Positions 44,265 through 52,248 of a DNA stretch of 64,000 bases are shown one piece after another. Under the pieces are notes generated by a model. That model saw nothing but the letters and a program-made list of their open reading frames with translations, made no database searches and was not told where the DNA came from. Numbering within the stretch: position 1 is the stretch's first letter; every line of letters begins with the position of its first letter. This DNA comes from JAYQKL01 sp049889415 (GTDB taxonomy: Bacteria; Pseudomonadota; Alphaproteobacteria; RS24). Where the stretch lies: positions 163,947 through 227,946 of the forward strand of contig JBMHDL010000005.1 in the NCBI GenBank assembly GCA_049889415.1, read 5' to 3'. Position numbers and translations under genes: made by a program.

Positions 44265-45100
44265 AACAATTTGCCCTGTCAATTTTGGCGACGCCGGTCA
44301 ATCTGCTGGCCGTGCTTGTCCGACTGCTGAGGTCCGGACCATCGGCGCCACTCCTGTTCTCCGGCGTCCTTGTTATGGCTGCGGTCAGCGGGCTTTGGAT
44401 GAACGGGACACTGTCCGCATGGCAGGACGCCGTGGTGGAAAAGACCCATCATCAACTTGCTGAATATGGGCTTGCTGTACAGGAAGTGACCGTGAGTGGC
44501 CGTCATAATACCCGCCAGGCGGATTTGATTGCGGCTTTTGATGCGCCGCTCGGCACGCCTGTTTTCAAGGTTGATATTGTCCAGGCCCGCCAACGTGTGG
44601 AGGCCCTACCATGGGTCAAGAGCGCCGCCATCAGCCGGATTTTGCCGGGCAAGTTTCACATTGAACTCACTGAACGCCAACCCTTCGCGAAATGGCAGTT
44701 GGATGATGGCGTGTTTGTCATTGATCGGGATGGCGTCGTCATAACCGGAGGTGGTTTGAACAGATTTGCTGACCTTGTCACCATACAGGGGGAAAACAGC
44801 AATCTACATGCCGCCGGTTTCATGGACCGGTTAGCGGTTTATCCGGATTTGCAGCGGCGAATGGTGGCGCTTCAACGGCACGGGGACAGGCGTTGGACGC
44901 TTTTCCTCAATCATGGCGGCACCATTCATCTGCCGGCGGAAAATGTTGGAAAGGCCCTCGACAGGCTGATGGAGATGGAGCGCGACCAAAATATCCTCGA
45001 TCTTCAAGGTTATGCCATTGACCTGCGGCTGGACAATAAAATGATGCTGCGGCCGACAGCCGCGAAAACATATCCGGATGCGGAGGACAGTGCCATATGA
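44252..45100 (+). CDS. ftsQ: Cell division protein FtsQ
   Basis: A 282-residue bitopic membrane protein. One membrane segment is near 31-53 (APLLFSGVLVMAAVSGLWMN), then a POTRA domain (VQEVTVSGRHNTRQADLIAAF) and the FtsQ/DivIB beta domain (LPWVKSAAISRILPGKFHIE, DGVFVIDRDGVVI). It recruits FtsL/B to the divisome. ATG 44252 has GGAGG upstream and lies 13 bases inside ddl; an ATG at 44231 is an alternative. Confidence 0.93.
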   Translation: MSTLKQFALSILATPVNLLAVLVRLLRSGPSAPLLFSGVLVMAAVSGLWMNGTLSAWQDAVVEKTHHQLAEYGLAVQEVTVSGRHNTRQADLIAAFDAPLGTPVFKVDIVQARQRVEALPWVKSAAISRILPGKFHIELTERQPFAKWQLDDGVFVIDRDGVVITGGGLNRFADLVTIQGENSNLHAAGFMDRLAVYPDLQRRMVALQRHGDRRWTLFLNHGGTIHLPAENVGKALDRLMEMERDQNILDLQGYAIDLRLDNKMMLRPTAAKTYPDAEDSAI

Positions 45101-46380
45101 ACCGTCCATTACGCCATCACCAGTTTATTGCCCGCCCGGCCCGTGCCGGGACAGTGGCGGTTCTGGATATTGGAACAAGCAAAATTTCATGTTTTGTCGC
45201 CGTTGAGATGGATGCGGGGGAAAACAGGGTGATGCATATCAAAGGTGTCGGCTACAGCCTTGCCAACGGAATCCGGGCCGGCATGGTGATGGATATGGAG
45301 GCGGCGGAAAACAGTATTCGCGCTGCAGTTGAAGCCGCTGAGCGAATGGCTGAGACAACGGTTGAGCGGGTGCTTGTCGGCATTTCATCCTCCGAACTGC
45401 AAAGCCTGACCTACAACGTCAATGAACCATTGAACGGCCATGCTGTGGATGATGATATTCTGGCCGGCGTGCTTCAGCAGGCCCGGGACAAATGCGTGAC
45501 CGACCAGGTTGAGCTTCTGCATGCCATACCCGTCTCCTACAAAATTGACGACAGTCCGGCTGTTCAGGATCCAAGAGGTATGCATGGCGAGATGCTCAAG
45601 GTTACGACCCATGTCATGACTGTTCCGGTCACGCCGGTCCGCAACCTTTTGCTCTGTATTGAAAAATGCCATTTGGAGGTCGAACGCCTGATGGCAAACC
45701 CCTATGCAAGTGCCCTGTCCTGTCTGGTTGAGGACGAGGCGGATCTGGGCGTTACAGTCATAGATATCGGGGCAGGTACAACCAGCTTCTCTGTTTTTTA
45801 CGAGGGGGTGCCAATACACACCTCCGTGTTGCCGGTCGGCGGTCATGACATCACAACGGATATTGCCCAAGCCTTCAACATACCCGTTGAACAGGCGGAG
45901 CGTCTGAAGCTGATGCATGGCAGCGCCTGGGCTGATATGGATGCCCTGAATGAAAGTTTTGTCATCCAGCCTTTTGGTGAAACCGATACGCAAAACACCC
46001 AAAGCATTGACCGGGCGCATCTGACACGCATCATCCGCCCGCGGCTGGAAAGCATCTTCGTACAGGTGCGCAACAGTCTTGAAAGTTCAGCGCTCAACCG
46101 TTTTGCCGGCGGTCGGGCCGTTTTGACTGGCGGCGGCGCAAATTTATCCGGTATTGAGGATCTGGCGGCGCAGACGCTTGAAAAGCAGGTGCGTATCGGG
46201 CGCCCGATGCGCCTCTCCGGGTTGCCCGAGGCCATGGCCGGGCCTGCATTTTCAGCCTCTGCAGGGCTGGTGACGCATGTTTACAAGCGGGCACAGGATT
46301 ATCTGTTTTTGTCTGATGGTATTCCATCCGGTTTGGGTGTGTTCAGCAGCATCGGACAATGGCTGAAAAGGAATTTTTAG
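45097..46380 (+). CDS. ftsA: Cell division ATPase FtsA
   Basis: A 427-residue actin-like protein that tethers FtsZ to the membrane. VAVLDIGTSKISCFVA is phosphate loop 1, VIDIGAGTTSFSVF phosphate loop 2, and VLTGGGANLSGIEDLA the adenosine motif. The C-terminal helix GVFSSIGQWLKRNF is the expected amphipathic membrane-targeting sequence. ATGA overlap with ftsQ; 193 non-coding bases follow before ftsZ. Confidence 0.96.
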   Translation: MNRPLRHHQFIARPARAGTVAVLDIGTSKISCFVAVEMDAGENRVMHIKGVGYSLANGIRAGMVMDMEAAENSIRAAVEAAERMAETTVERVLVGISSSELQSLTYNVNEPLNGHAVDDDILAGVLQQARDKCVTDQVELLHAIPVSYKIDDSPAVQDPRGMHGEMLKVTTHVMTVPVTPVRNLLLCIEKCHLEVERLMANPYASALSCLVEDEADLGVTVIDIGAGTTSFSVFYEGVPIHTSVLPVGGHDITTDIAQAFNIPVEQAERLKLMHGSAWADMDALNESFVIQPFGETDTQNTQSIDRAHLTRIIRPRLESIFVQVRNSLESSALNRFAGGRAVLTGGGANLSGIEDLAAQTLEKQVRIGRPMRLSGLPEAMAGPAFSASAGLVTHVYKRAQDYLFLSDGIPSGLGVFSSIGQWLKRNF

Positions 46381-46573
46381 GAATGGCGGGAGATTTGATC
46401 ATCAAAGCAAATATCCCGGCTGAATATGCCGGAGGCATATTCTTTTTGGGCGCAGGCGCCCATGTGACTTGTCGTCTATCGTGGATCGAGATTTTCCGTG
46501 GTGGAAAATCGGGTAGTGCGGCATTGAGCTCAACCGGCTCTACAGGCTGTGTTCTGAGCGAAAGGAGAAAAAA

Positions 46574-48460
46574 ATGAGTATCCAACTGACTGTTCCCCCG
46601 AAAAGGGAACTTAAACCGCGTATTACGGTCATTGGGGTCGGCGGTGCCGGCGGCAATGCGGTAAACAATATGATTAAGGCCGGCCTCAATGGAGTGGACT
46701 TTGTTGTCGCCAACACCGACGCACAGGCATTGACTGGCAGTCATGCCGAACGCCGTATCCAAATGGGTGCCCAGCTGACCGAGGGTCTTGGTGCGGGGTC
46801 CGATCCTGAAATCGGACGCGGCGCAGCGGAAGAGGCAATGGCTGAAATTGTCGACCAGATTCAAGGGTCGCATATGGTCTTTGTTACCGCCGGTATGGGT
46901 GGCGGCACGGGGACGGGCGCAGCACCGGTCATTGCCCGTGCGTGTCGTGAGCAGGGCATTTTGACGGTTGGGGTTGTTACCAAGCCGTTTGAGTTTGAAG
47001 GCCCGCGCCGTATGCGTTCAGCAGAGTCCGGGATTTCCGATCTTGCAGCTGAAGTGGATACGCTGATCATCATTCCTAACCAAAATCTTTTCCGTGTCGC
47101 TAATGAGCAGACGGGCTTTGTTGAAGCTTTTGCGATTGCTGATGAGGTTCTGCATTCGGGAGTGGCGAGCGTCACGGACCTGATGACCAAACCCGGCCTG
47201 ATTAACCTTGATTTTGCCGACGTCAAAATGGTCATGAATGAAATGGGCAAGGCTATGATGGGAACCGGCGAAGCAAGCGGCGAAAACCGTGCCTTGGATG
47301 CCGCTGAAGCGGCCATCGCAAATCCTCTGCTGGAGGATGACTCCATGCAGGGGGCGACGGGTGTTCTGATCAACATAACGGGCGGCAATGACATGACGCT
47401 TTACGAGGTTGACGAGGCGGCCACACGAATCAAGAAAGAGGTCTCCGGTGAAGCCAATATCATCATTGGTGCCATCTATGATGAGACACTTGAGGGCGCC
47501 ATGCGGGTTTCAGTCGTCGCCACGGGCATTGATACGCAGGCTCAGGCCGCCTTGCCGGTTGAGGGGCCGCGAGTCGTTCAACTGACGCAGCAGGAACAGC
47601 CCGAAATTGCGCCGGCGCCTCTGTCAGACGCGTCTGAATCGGCACCTGCGGCAGAAGAAGAGACTGCTGCAGTCCAGGCAAGCCCGGCACCGGAGCGGTC
47701 AAACGAAGAAACCGCATCGCAGGCCAGTGAAGACTCCGCCATGCCCGGCTTTCTCAGACCGGCCACGTCACCGCCGCGTGACAAAACAGTGACCAAGCGC
47801 CGGCAGTCCTTTTTGGACCGTGTTTTGCGGGGCGGCAAAACCAAATCTGAGGGGGAGCCGAAGATTGCGCCAAGCGTTGCCACGCCCTCTGCGCCGCTGA
47901 GCGAGCTCGTCCCGGACCCTGTCATCGAGGCTTCACCGGAAAGCGTTGTTGAGCCTGAACAGGAGGTCGCCATGGCTCAGCCCGTGATTGAGGATGCGCC
48001 GAAAGTCGCGGAAGCAAGTCAGGCTGATATGAAGCCGTTGATGATGGAGGAGCCGGTCCGCGAGGAAATCCAGGCGCCGATTCCATCCGGAACGCTCAAG
48101 GCTGAATTGGAGCGTGCAGATCAGCGCCCAGAAAAAGCCGAAAGCGAGGCGGCGGCGCCTGTTGAGCTGGAAACGGCTCAGAACGTGTCTGAGGCGCAGG
48201 ACAATACCGCATCTGAAGCTGCTTCTGAAGCTGTTGAGCCGGATCTTGCCGATATTGTCGAGAAGGTGCAGCAGACGGCTCAGTTCAGTGAGCCGGAAAC
48301 CGTCAGCGAAGCTGTCACGGTCGAGGCTGCACCGGCGGTTTCCGACATATCAGCCCCTGAACTGCAACCGGTCCAGACAACTGTCCAGACCACCATGTCA
48401 ACGGGCAGCTTTGATGATGCCCAACTCGACATTCCGGCGTTTCTGAAACGCGGTCAGTAG
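46574..48460 (+). CDS. ftsZ: Cell division GTPase FtsZ with a long C-terminal linker
   Basis: A 628-residue tubulin homolog that forms the Z ring. The GTP-binding loop GGGTGTGA is at 109-116, and the catalytic T7 loop is NLDFADVKMVM. The conserved globular part ends near 320. Then comes an unusually long, low-complexity Ala/Glu/Pro/Ser-rich linker of roughly 290 residues, and the C-terminal peptide DIPAFLKRGQ (619-628), which binds FtsA. Many FtsZ proteins have about 400 residues, although long linkers are common in Alphaproteobacteria. It has its own AAGGAG site and probably its own promoter in the 193-base gap upstream. Confidence 0.97.
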   Translation: MSIQLTVPPKRELKPRITVIGVGGAGGNAVNNMIKAGLNGVDFVVANTDAQALTGSHAERRIQMGAQLTEGLGAGSDPEIGRGAAEEAMAEIVDQIQGSHMVFVTAGMGGGTGTGAAPVIARACREQGILTVGVVTKPFEFEGPRRMRSAESGISDLAAEVDTLIIIPNQNLFRVANEQTGFVEAFAIADEVLHSGVASVTDLMTKPGLINLDFADVKMVMNEMGKAMMGTGEASGENRALDAAEAAIANPLLEDDSMQGATGVLINITGGNDMTLYEVDEAATRIKKEVSGEANIIIGAIYDETLEGAMRVSVVATGIDTQAQAALPVEGPRVVQLTQQEQPEIAPAPLSDASESAPAAEEETAAVQASPAPERSNEETASQASEDSAMPGFLRPATSPPRDKTVTKRRQSFLDRVLRGGKTKSEGEPKIAPSVATPSAPLSELVPDPVIEASPESVVEPEQEVAMAQPVIEDAPKVAEASQADMKPLMMEEPVREEIQAPIPSGTLKAELERADQRPEKAESEAAAPVELETAQNVSEAQDNTASEAASEAVEPDLADIVEKVQQTAQFSEPETVSEAVTVEAAPAVSDISAPELQPVQTTVQTTMSTGSFDDAQLDIPAFLKRGQ

Positions 48461-48469
48461 GCCGGCACA

Positions 48470-48516
48470 AACAGACACCTCCGGTCCGATCCACCGGGGG
48501 TGTCTGTTCCTGTTTT
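48470..48516 (+). terminator. Strong intrinsic terminator after ftsZ
   Basis: A 16-bp stem with one G-T pair: AACAGACACC plus TCCGGT (48470-48485) pairs with ACCGGG plus GGTGTCTGTT (48493-48508), loop of 7, followed by CCTGTTTTCC. It closes the dcw transcript. Confidence 0.8.
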
Positions 48517-48574
48517 CCCTCAGTCTGTGTCTGACGTAATAAAAAGTAACAAACTGTTATTTGTTGTGACAAAG

Positions 48575-48591
48575 CTGTTCGCTTAGAACAG
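48575..48591. promoter_or_regulatory. Perfect dyad upstream of lpxC
   Basis: CTGTTC-GCTTA-GAACAG is an uninterrupted 6+5+6 inverted repeat 31 bases before the lpxC start. It could be an operator or part of the promoter region. It does not fit the alphaproteobacterial LexA box (GTTC-N7-GTTC). Confidence 0.35.
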
Positions 48592-48621
48592 AGTTGTAGA
48601 TTTAACAGAAGGCTCAGCTCA

Positions 48622-49602
48622 ATGGCACCGCCACCCGCAACATTAGGTCAAATGCATGATCGCTTCCAGACCGTCCCTTCCAAGGGGAAGGCGCCGTGCG
48701 GCATTATGCAGAAAACCATCGCCGCTGCGTTTGAATGCTCGGGTGTTGGCCTTCATTCTGGTGCTGAAGTCAGTTTCACCCTAAATCCTGCGCCGGCAAA
48801 TACCGGAATTGTTTTCATCAGAACTGATGTTGAGAATACATCCGAAGCGACCATACCGGCTCTCTTTGCTCATGTTTGTCAGGTCACGCTGTGTTCTGTG
48901 ATTGGCAACAGCTATGGTCATACAGTCGGCACGGTCGAGCATCTGATGGCTGCCTTGTCAGGGATGGGTGTTGACAATGCCGTCATCAAGATTGACGGGC
49001 CGGAAGTGCCGGTCATGGACGGAAGTTCGCAAGCCTTTGTCGATCTGATACAGTCCGTCGGCACTGTTGAGCTTGATGAACCCCGCCGGATGATCCGCAT
49101 TAAACGCAGTGTCACCGTTCAGGAGGATGATAAATCCTGCACGCTTATGCCGGATGTAGGGTGTGTGTTCGAGGCTGATATAGAATTCAGCAACGCCGTC
49201 ATCGGCAAGCAGTCCGCAACCTTCGATCTGTCGGGGAGCGATTTCAGCGATTATGTTTCCAACGCCCGTACCTTCGGCATGCTGCACGAAGTTCAGGCCA
49301 TGCATGCCGCAGGTCTTGCACTTGGCGGGTCTTTAGAGAATGCCGTCGTGATTGATGGCGAAAAGGTTCTTAACGAGGACGGTCTGCGCGGTGAAGATGA
49401 ATTCGTCCGCCATAAAATTCTCGATGCTGTCGGTGATCTTTACCTTGCCGGCCTCCGCATTATCGGTCGCTACAAAGGCGTCAAATCCGGACATGCTTTG
49501 CATAACAAGTTGCTGCATGCCCTGTTTTCGCGTCCTGACGCGTTCGAAATCGTCTCGCTTGCCGAAGAGCCTGAGCTCGCGACACTGGCGGCAGCAGAAT
49601 AA
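48622..49602 (+). CDS. lpxC: UDP-3-O-acyl-GlcNAc deacetylase LpxC
   Basis: A 326-residue zinc enzyme for the committed step of lipid A synthesis. Zinc ligands are H107 (TVEHLMAAL), H264 and D268 (RHKILDAVGDLYLAG). ECSGVGLHSGAEVSF is the N-terminal substrate segment. The homologous part begins near ATG 48706 (MQKTIAAAF), so the true start may be there, removing 28 residues. I kept 48622 because it has a better-placed AGAAGGC site. Confidence 0.93.
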   Translation: MAPPPATLGQMHDRFQTVPSKGKAPCGIMQKTIAAAFECSGVGLHSGAEVSFTLNPAPANTGIVFIRTDVENTSEATIPALFAHVCQVTLCSVIGNSYGHTVGTVEHLMAALSGMGVDNAVIKIDGPEVPVMDGSSQAFVDLIQSVGTVELDEPRRMIRIKRSVTVQEDDKSCTLMPDVGCVFEADIEFSNAVIGKQSATFDLSGSDFSDYVSNARTFGMLHEVQAMHAAGLALGGSLENAVVIDGEKVLNEDGLRGEDEFVRHKILDAVGDLYLAGLRIIGRYKGVKSGHALHNKLLHALFSRPDAFEIVSLAEEPELATLAAAE

Positions 49603-49737
49603 TCAAAACCGGCGGCTTAATTCACCTGAAAATGAAATTTTCGGCGCCGTTTTTCTTGCAAAAAACCTGAAATAAAGCCAATCTCTGTCTTGAAACTCGT
49701 TTCCGAGCCTGTATTTCAAACCACAGAAAGATGAGTG

Positions 49738-50577
49738 ATGAAGGACGCATTTGTTTTCCGTATTTCCGCCCTGACGAGAGCAATGGCAATCGGTCTGCTT
49801 GCATCCGGTCTGGTCGCCTGCGGCGGCGGCTCAGATGTTGAAGAAATTGAATATGTGGAACGCAATGTCGAGGAAATTTACAACAAGGCTTATGATTTTC
49901 TGGAAAACAATGATTTCCGTCGGGCGTCCATAGAGTTTGACGAGGTTGAGCGCCAGCACCCCTATTCGCAATGGGCACGCCGGGCGATGGTGATGTCAGC
50001 CTATTCTTACTATCGGCAGAATAAATACAGTGACGCCATTTTGTCCGCCAAAAGGTTCATCGCGCTGCACCCGGGGAACAAACAGGCGCCCTATATGTAT
50101 TATCTGATTGCCCAAAGCCAGTATGAGCAGATTTCTGATGTTTCGCGGGATCAAAAAAACACTGAGCTTGCGCGTCAGGCATTGACCGATCTCATCCGGC
50201 GTTATCCCAACACCGATTATGCCCGGGATGCTCGTCTGAAGCTGGATTTGACGATTGACCATCTTGCCAGCAAGGAAATGGCGATCGGCCGCTATTACCT
50301 GACCCGCAATTCCCATGTTGCCGCCATTAATCGTTTCAAGAATGTGGTTCTGCAATATCAAACGACATCGCATGTTGAAGAAGCCCTGCATCGGCTGACG
50401 GAAGCTTATCTTGCCCTCGGTATGGAAGAGGAGGCCAAAGCCTCTGCAGCTGTACTTGGACATAACTACCCCTCCAGCCCCTGGTATCAGGACTCCTATC
50501 GCATGTTGGTTGAACGTGATTTCAAGCCTGCTGCGTCCGAGGCATGGTATAAGCGCGCCTGGAAGCAAATATTCTAG
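49738..50577 (+). CDS. bamD: Outer membrane assembly lipoprotein BamD
   Basis: A 279-residue lipoprotein of the BAM complex that inserts beta-barrel proteins. The lipobox is SGLVAC with C28 as the lipidated residue. The rest is TPR-like: NKAYDFLENNDFRRASIEFD, DEVERQHPYSQWARRAMVMS and LIRRYPNTDYARDARLKLD are typical BamD blocks. I use ATG 49738 over the GTG at 49735. It lies between lpxC and recN. Confidence 0.93.
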   Translation: MKDAFVFRISALTRAMAIGLLASGLVACGGGSDVEEIEYVERNVEEIYNKAYDFLENNDFRRASIEFDEVERQHPYSQWARRAMVMSAYSYYRQNKYSDAILSAKRFIALHPGNKQAPYMYYLIAQSQYEQISDVSRDQKNTELARQALTDLIRRYPNTDYARDARLKLDLTIDHLASKEMAIGRYYLTRNSHVAAINRFKNVVLQYQTTSHVEEALHRLTEAYLALGMEEEAKASAAVLGHNYPSSPWYQDSYRMLVERDFKPAASEAWYKRAWKQIF

Positions 50578-50586
50578 CTGGGCGTT

Positions 50587-52248
50587 ATGCTGGTCTCCCT
50601 GTCCATACGTGACATTGTTCTCATTGAAAAGCTGGATTTGGCTTGGCAGAACGGCTTATGCACCCTGACCGGTGAAACCGGTGCCGGTAAGTCGATTTTA
50701 CTGGATGCATTGGCGTTGGCAATGGGTGCACGCGGTGACGCAAATCTGGTCCGGCAGGGTGCCGAACAGGGGCAGGTGGTGGCGGCTTTTGAGGTCTCGG
50801 ATACACATGATGCGCTCGGGTTGCTGCGGTCCAATGATCTGCCCTATGACGGGCAAATCATTCTGCGACGGGTGCAGGCCAGGGACGGACGGTCACGTGC
50901 TTTCATCAATGACCAGCCGGTGAGCATTGGCCTGCTGAACAGTCTCGGTACGGCCCTGGTGGAAATTCACGGCCAGAATGAAAGTCAGTCCTTGACGGAT
51001 GCCCAGTCGCAACGGCGCCTTCTGGATGCATATGCGGGCTTGGGCAGACAGTTGAGCGCGTTGCGGGCGCAGTATCGCGTCTGGCAGGACAAGGAAAAAG
51101 CATTGCGTGAATATGAGCGGGAACTCAGCCAAATCAATGCTGATGAGAGCTATTTGCGGCATGCCTTGGAGGAGCTGGAAACGCTTAACCCCCAAATCGG
51201 TGAGGAGACGTCTCTGGCGTCTGAGCGCACTTTGCTGATGAATGCTGAGAAAATCTCAACCGATCTTAATGAGGCGCTCTCCCTTATAGCCGGGGAACAG
51301 GGTATGCAAGAATCCCTGAGCGCCTGTCTGCGGCGGCTGGAGAAAATTGCGCCACAGGCGGCAGGCTCGTTGGACGATGCCGTCAAAGCTCTGGAGCGGG
51401 CCCTGGTTGAAACGGATGAGGCCAATGCCCGCCTAACTGAGGCTGGCACCAGATTGGTATTTGACCCGGCGCGCCTGCAAGAGGTGGAGGACAGGTTGTT
51501 TGCCCTGAAGGATCAGGCACGCAAACATCAGGTTGAGGTGGACGCTTTGCCACAGATGATGCTCACCTTGGCCAACAAATTGGCCGCAATTGACAAAGGC
51601 AGCAGTAATCTTGACAGTTTGCGTGATGAGCTTGTTGCGGCACGCAGTGACTATGAGCGCCTGGCATTGGACATTTCCCAAAACCGCGCAGAGGCGGCCA
51701 AACGTCTGGATGCCGCTGTTTCGGCGGAATTGCCGCCGCTTAAACTTGATATGGCGACGTTTGTGACGCAGTTGGATACCGTTCCGCTGGAGCAGGGAAC
51801 GGAAAACGGTATTGACAGAATTGCCTTCATGGCCAGCACCAACCCCGGTATGCCGCAGGGCGCCATTTCCAAAATCGCGTCCGGTGGGGAACTTGCGCGT
51901 TTCATGCTGGCTCTGAAGGTGTCCCTTGCCGGTTCTGCCCCACAAAGAACGCTGGTATTTGACGAAGTTGACTCAGGTGTTGGCGGTGCAGTGGCTCAAG
52001 CGGTTGGCTCGCGTCTGCGGACTCTTGCTGAGACGGGTCAGGTGTTGGTTGTAACCCATTCTCCGCAGGTCGCTGCGTCTGGTGATCATCAATGGCGTAT
52101 TTCCAAACAGGCGGAAAGTGACAGCACCTTTACCCATGTTCAGGAGCTGGACGACAAGGCGCGAGAGGAAGAAATCGCCCGCATGCTCTCCGGTGCCGAA
52201 GTCAATGACGCCGCCCGCAAAGCCGCCTTGGAACTTCTGGGGGCCTAG
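50587..52248 (+). CDS. recN: DNA repair protein RecN
   Basis: A 553-residue SMC-like ATPase for double-strand-break repair. Walker A is TGETGAGKSILLDAL (about 27-41). Long coiled-coil arms lie in the middle (about 150-370). The signature is KIASGGELARFMLALK, and Walker B is TLVFDEVDSGVGG. Length is normal. The stop directly abuts the ligA ATG. No LexA box is visible in the 9-base gap before it. Confidence 0.95.
   Translation: MLVSLSIRDIVLIEKLDLAWQNGLCTLTGETGAGKSILLDALALAMGARGDANLVRQGAEQGQVVAAFEVSDTHDALGLLRSNDLPYDGQIILRRVQARDGRSRAFINDQPVSIGLLNSLGTALVEIHGQNESQSLTDAQSQRRLLDAYAGLGRQLSALRAQYRVWQDKEKALREYERELSQINADESYLRHALEELETLNPQIGEETSLASERTLLMNAEKISTDLNEALSLIAGEQGMQESLSACLRRLEKIAPQAAGSLDDAVKALERALVETDEANARLTEAGTRLVFDPARLQEVEDRLFALKDQARKHQVEVDALPQMMLTLANKLAAIDKGSSNLDSLRDELVAARSDYERLALDISQNRAEAAKRLDAAVSAELPPLKLDMATFVTQLDTVPLEQGTENGIDRIAFMASTNPGMPQGAISKIASGGELARFMLALKVSLAGSAPQRTLVFDEVDSGVGGAVAQAVGSRLRTLAETGQVLVVTHSPQVAASGDHQWRISKQAESDSTFTHVQELDDKAREEEIARMLSGAEVNDAARKAALELLGA

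Noticed and set aside
46359..46577. 72-codon frame between ftsA and ftsZ
   Set aside because: It overlaps the ftsA end, has no ribosome site of note and no family resemblance.
48575..48591. LexA box upstream of lpxC
   Set aside because: The alphaproteobacterial box is a GTTC-N7-GTTC direct repeat and the E. coli box is CTGT-N8-ACAG; this dyad has neither spacing.
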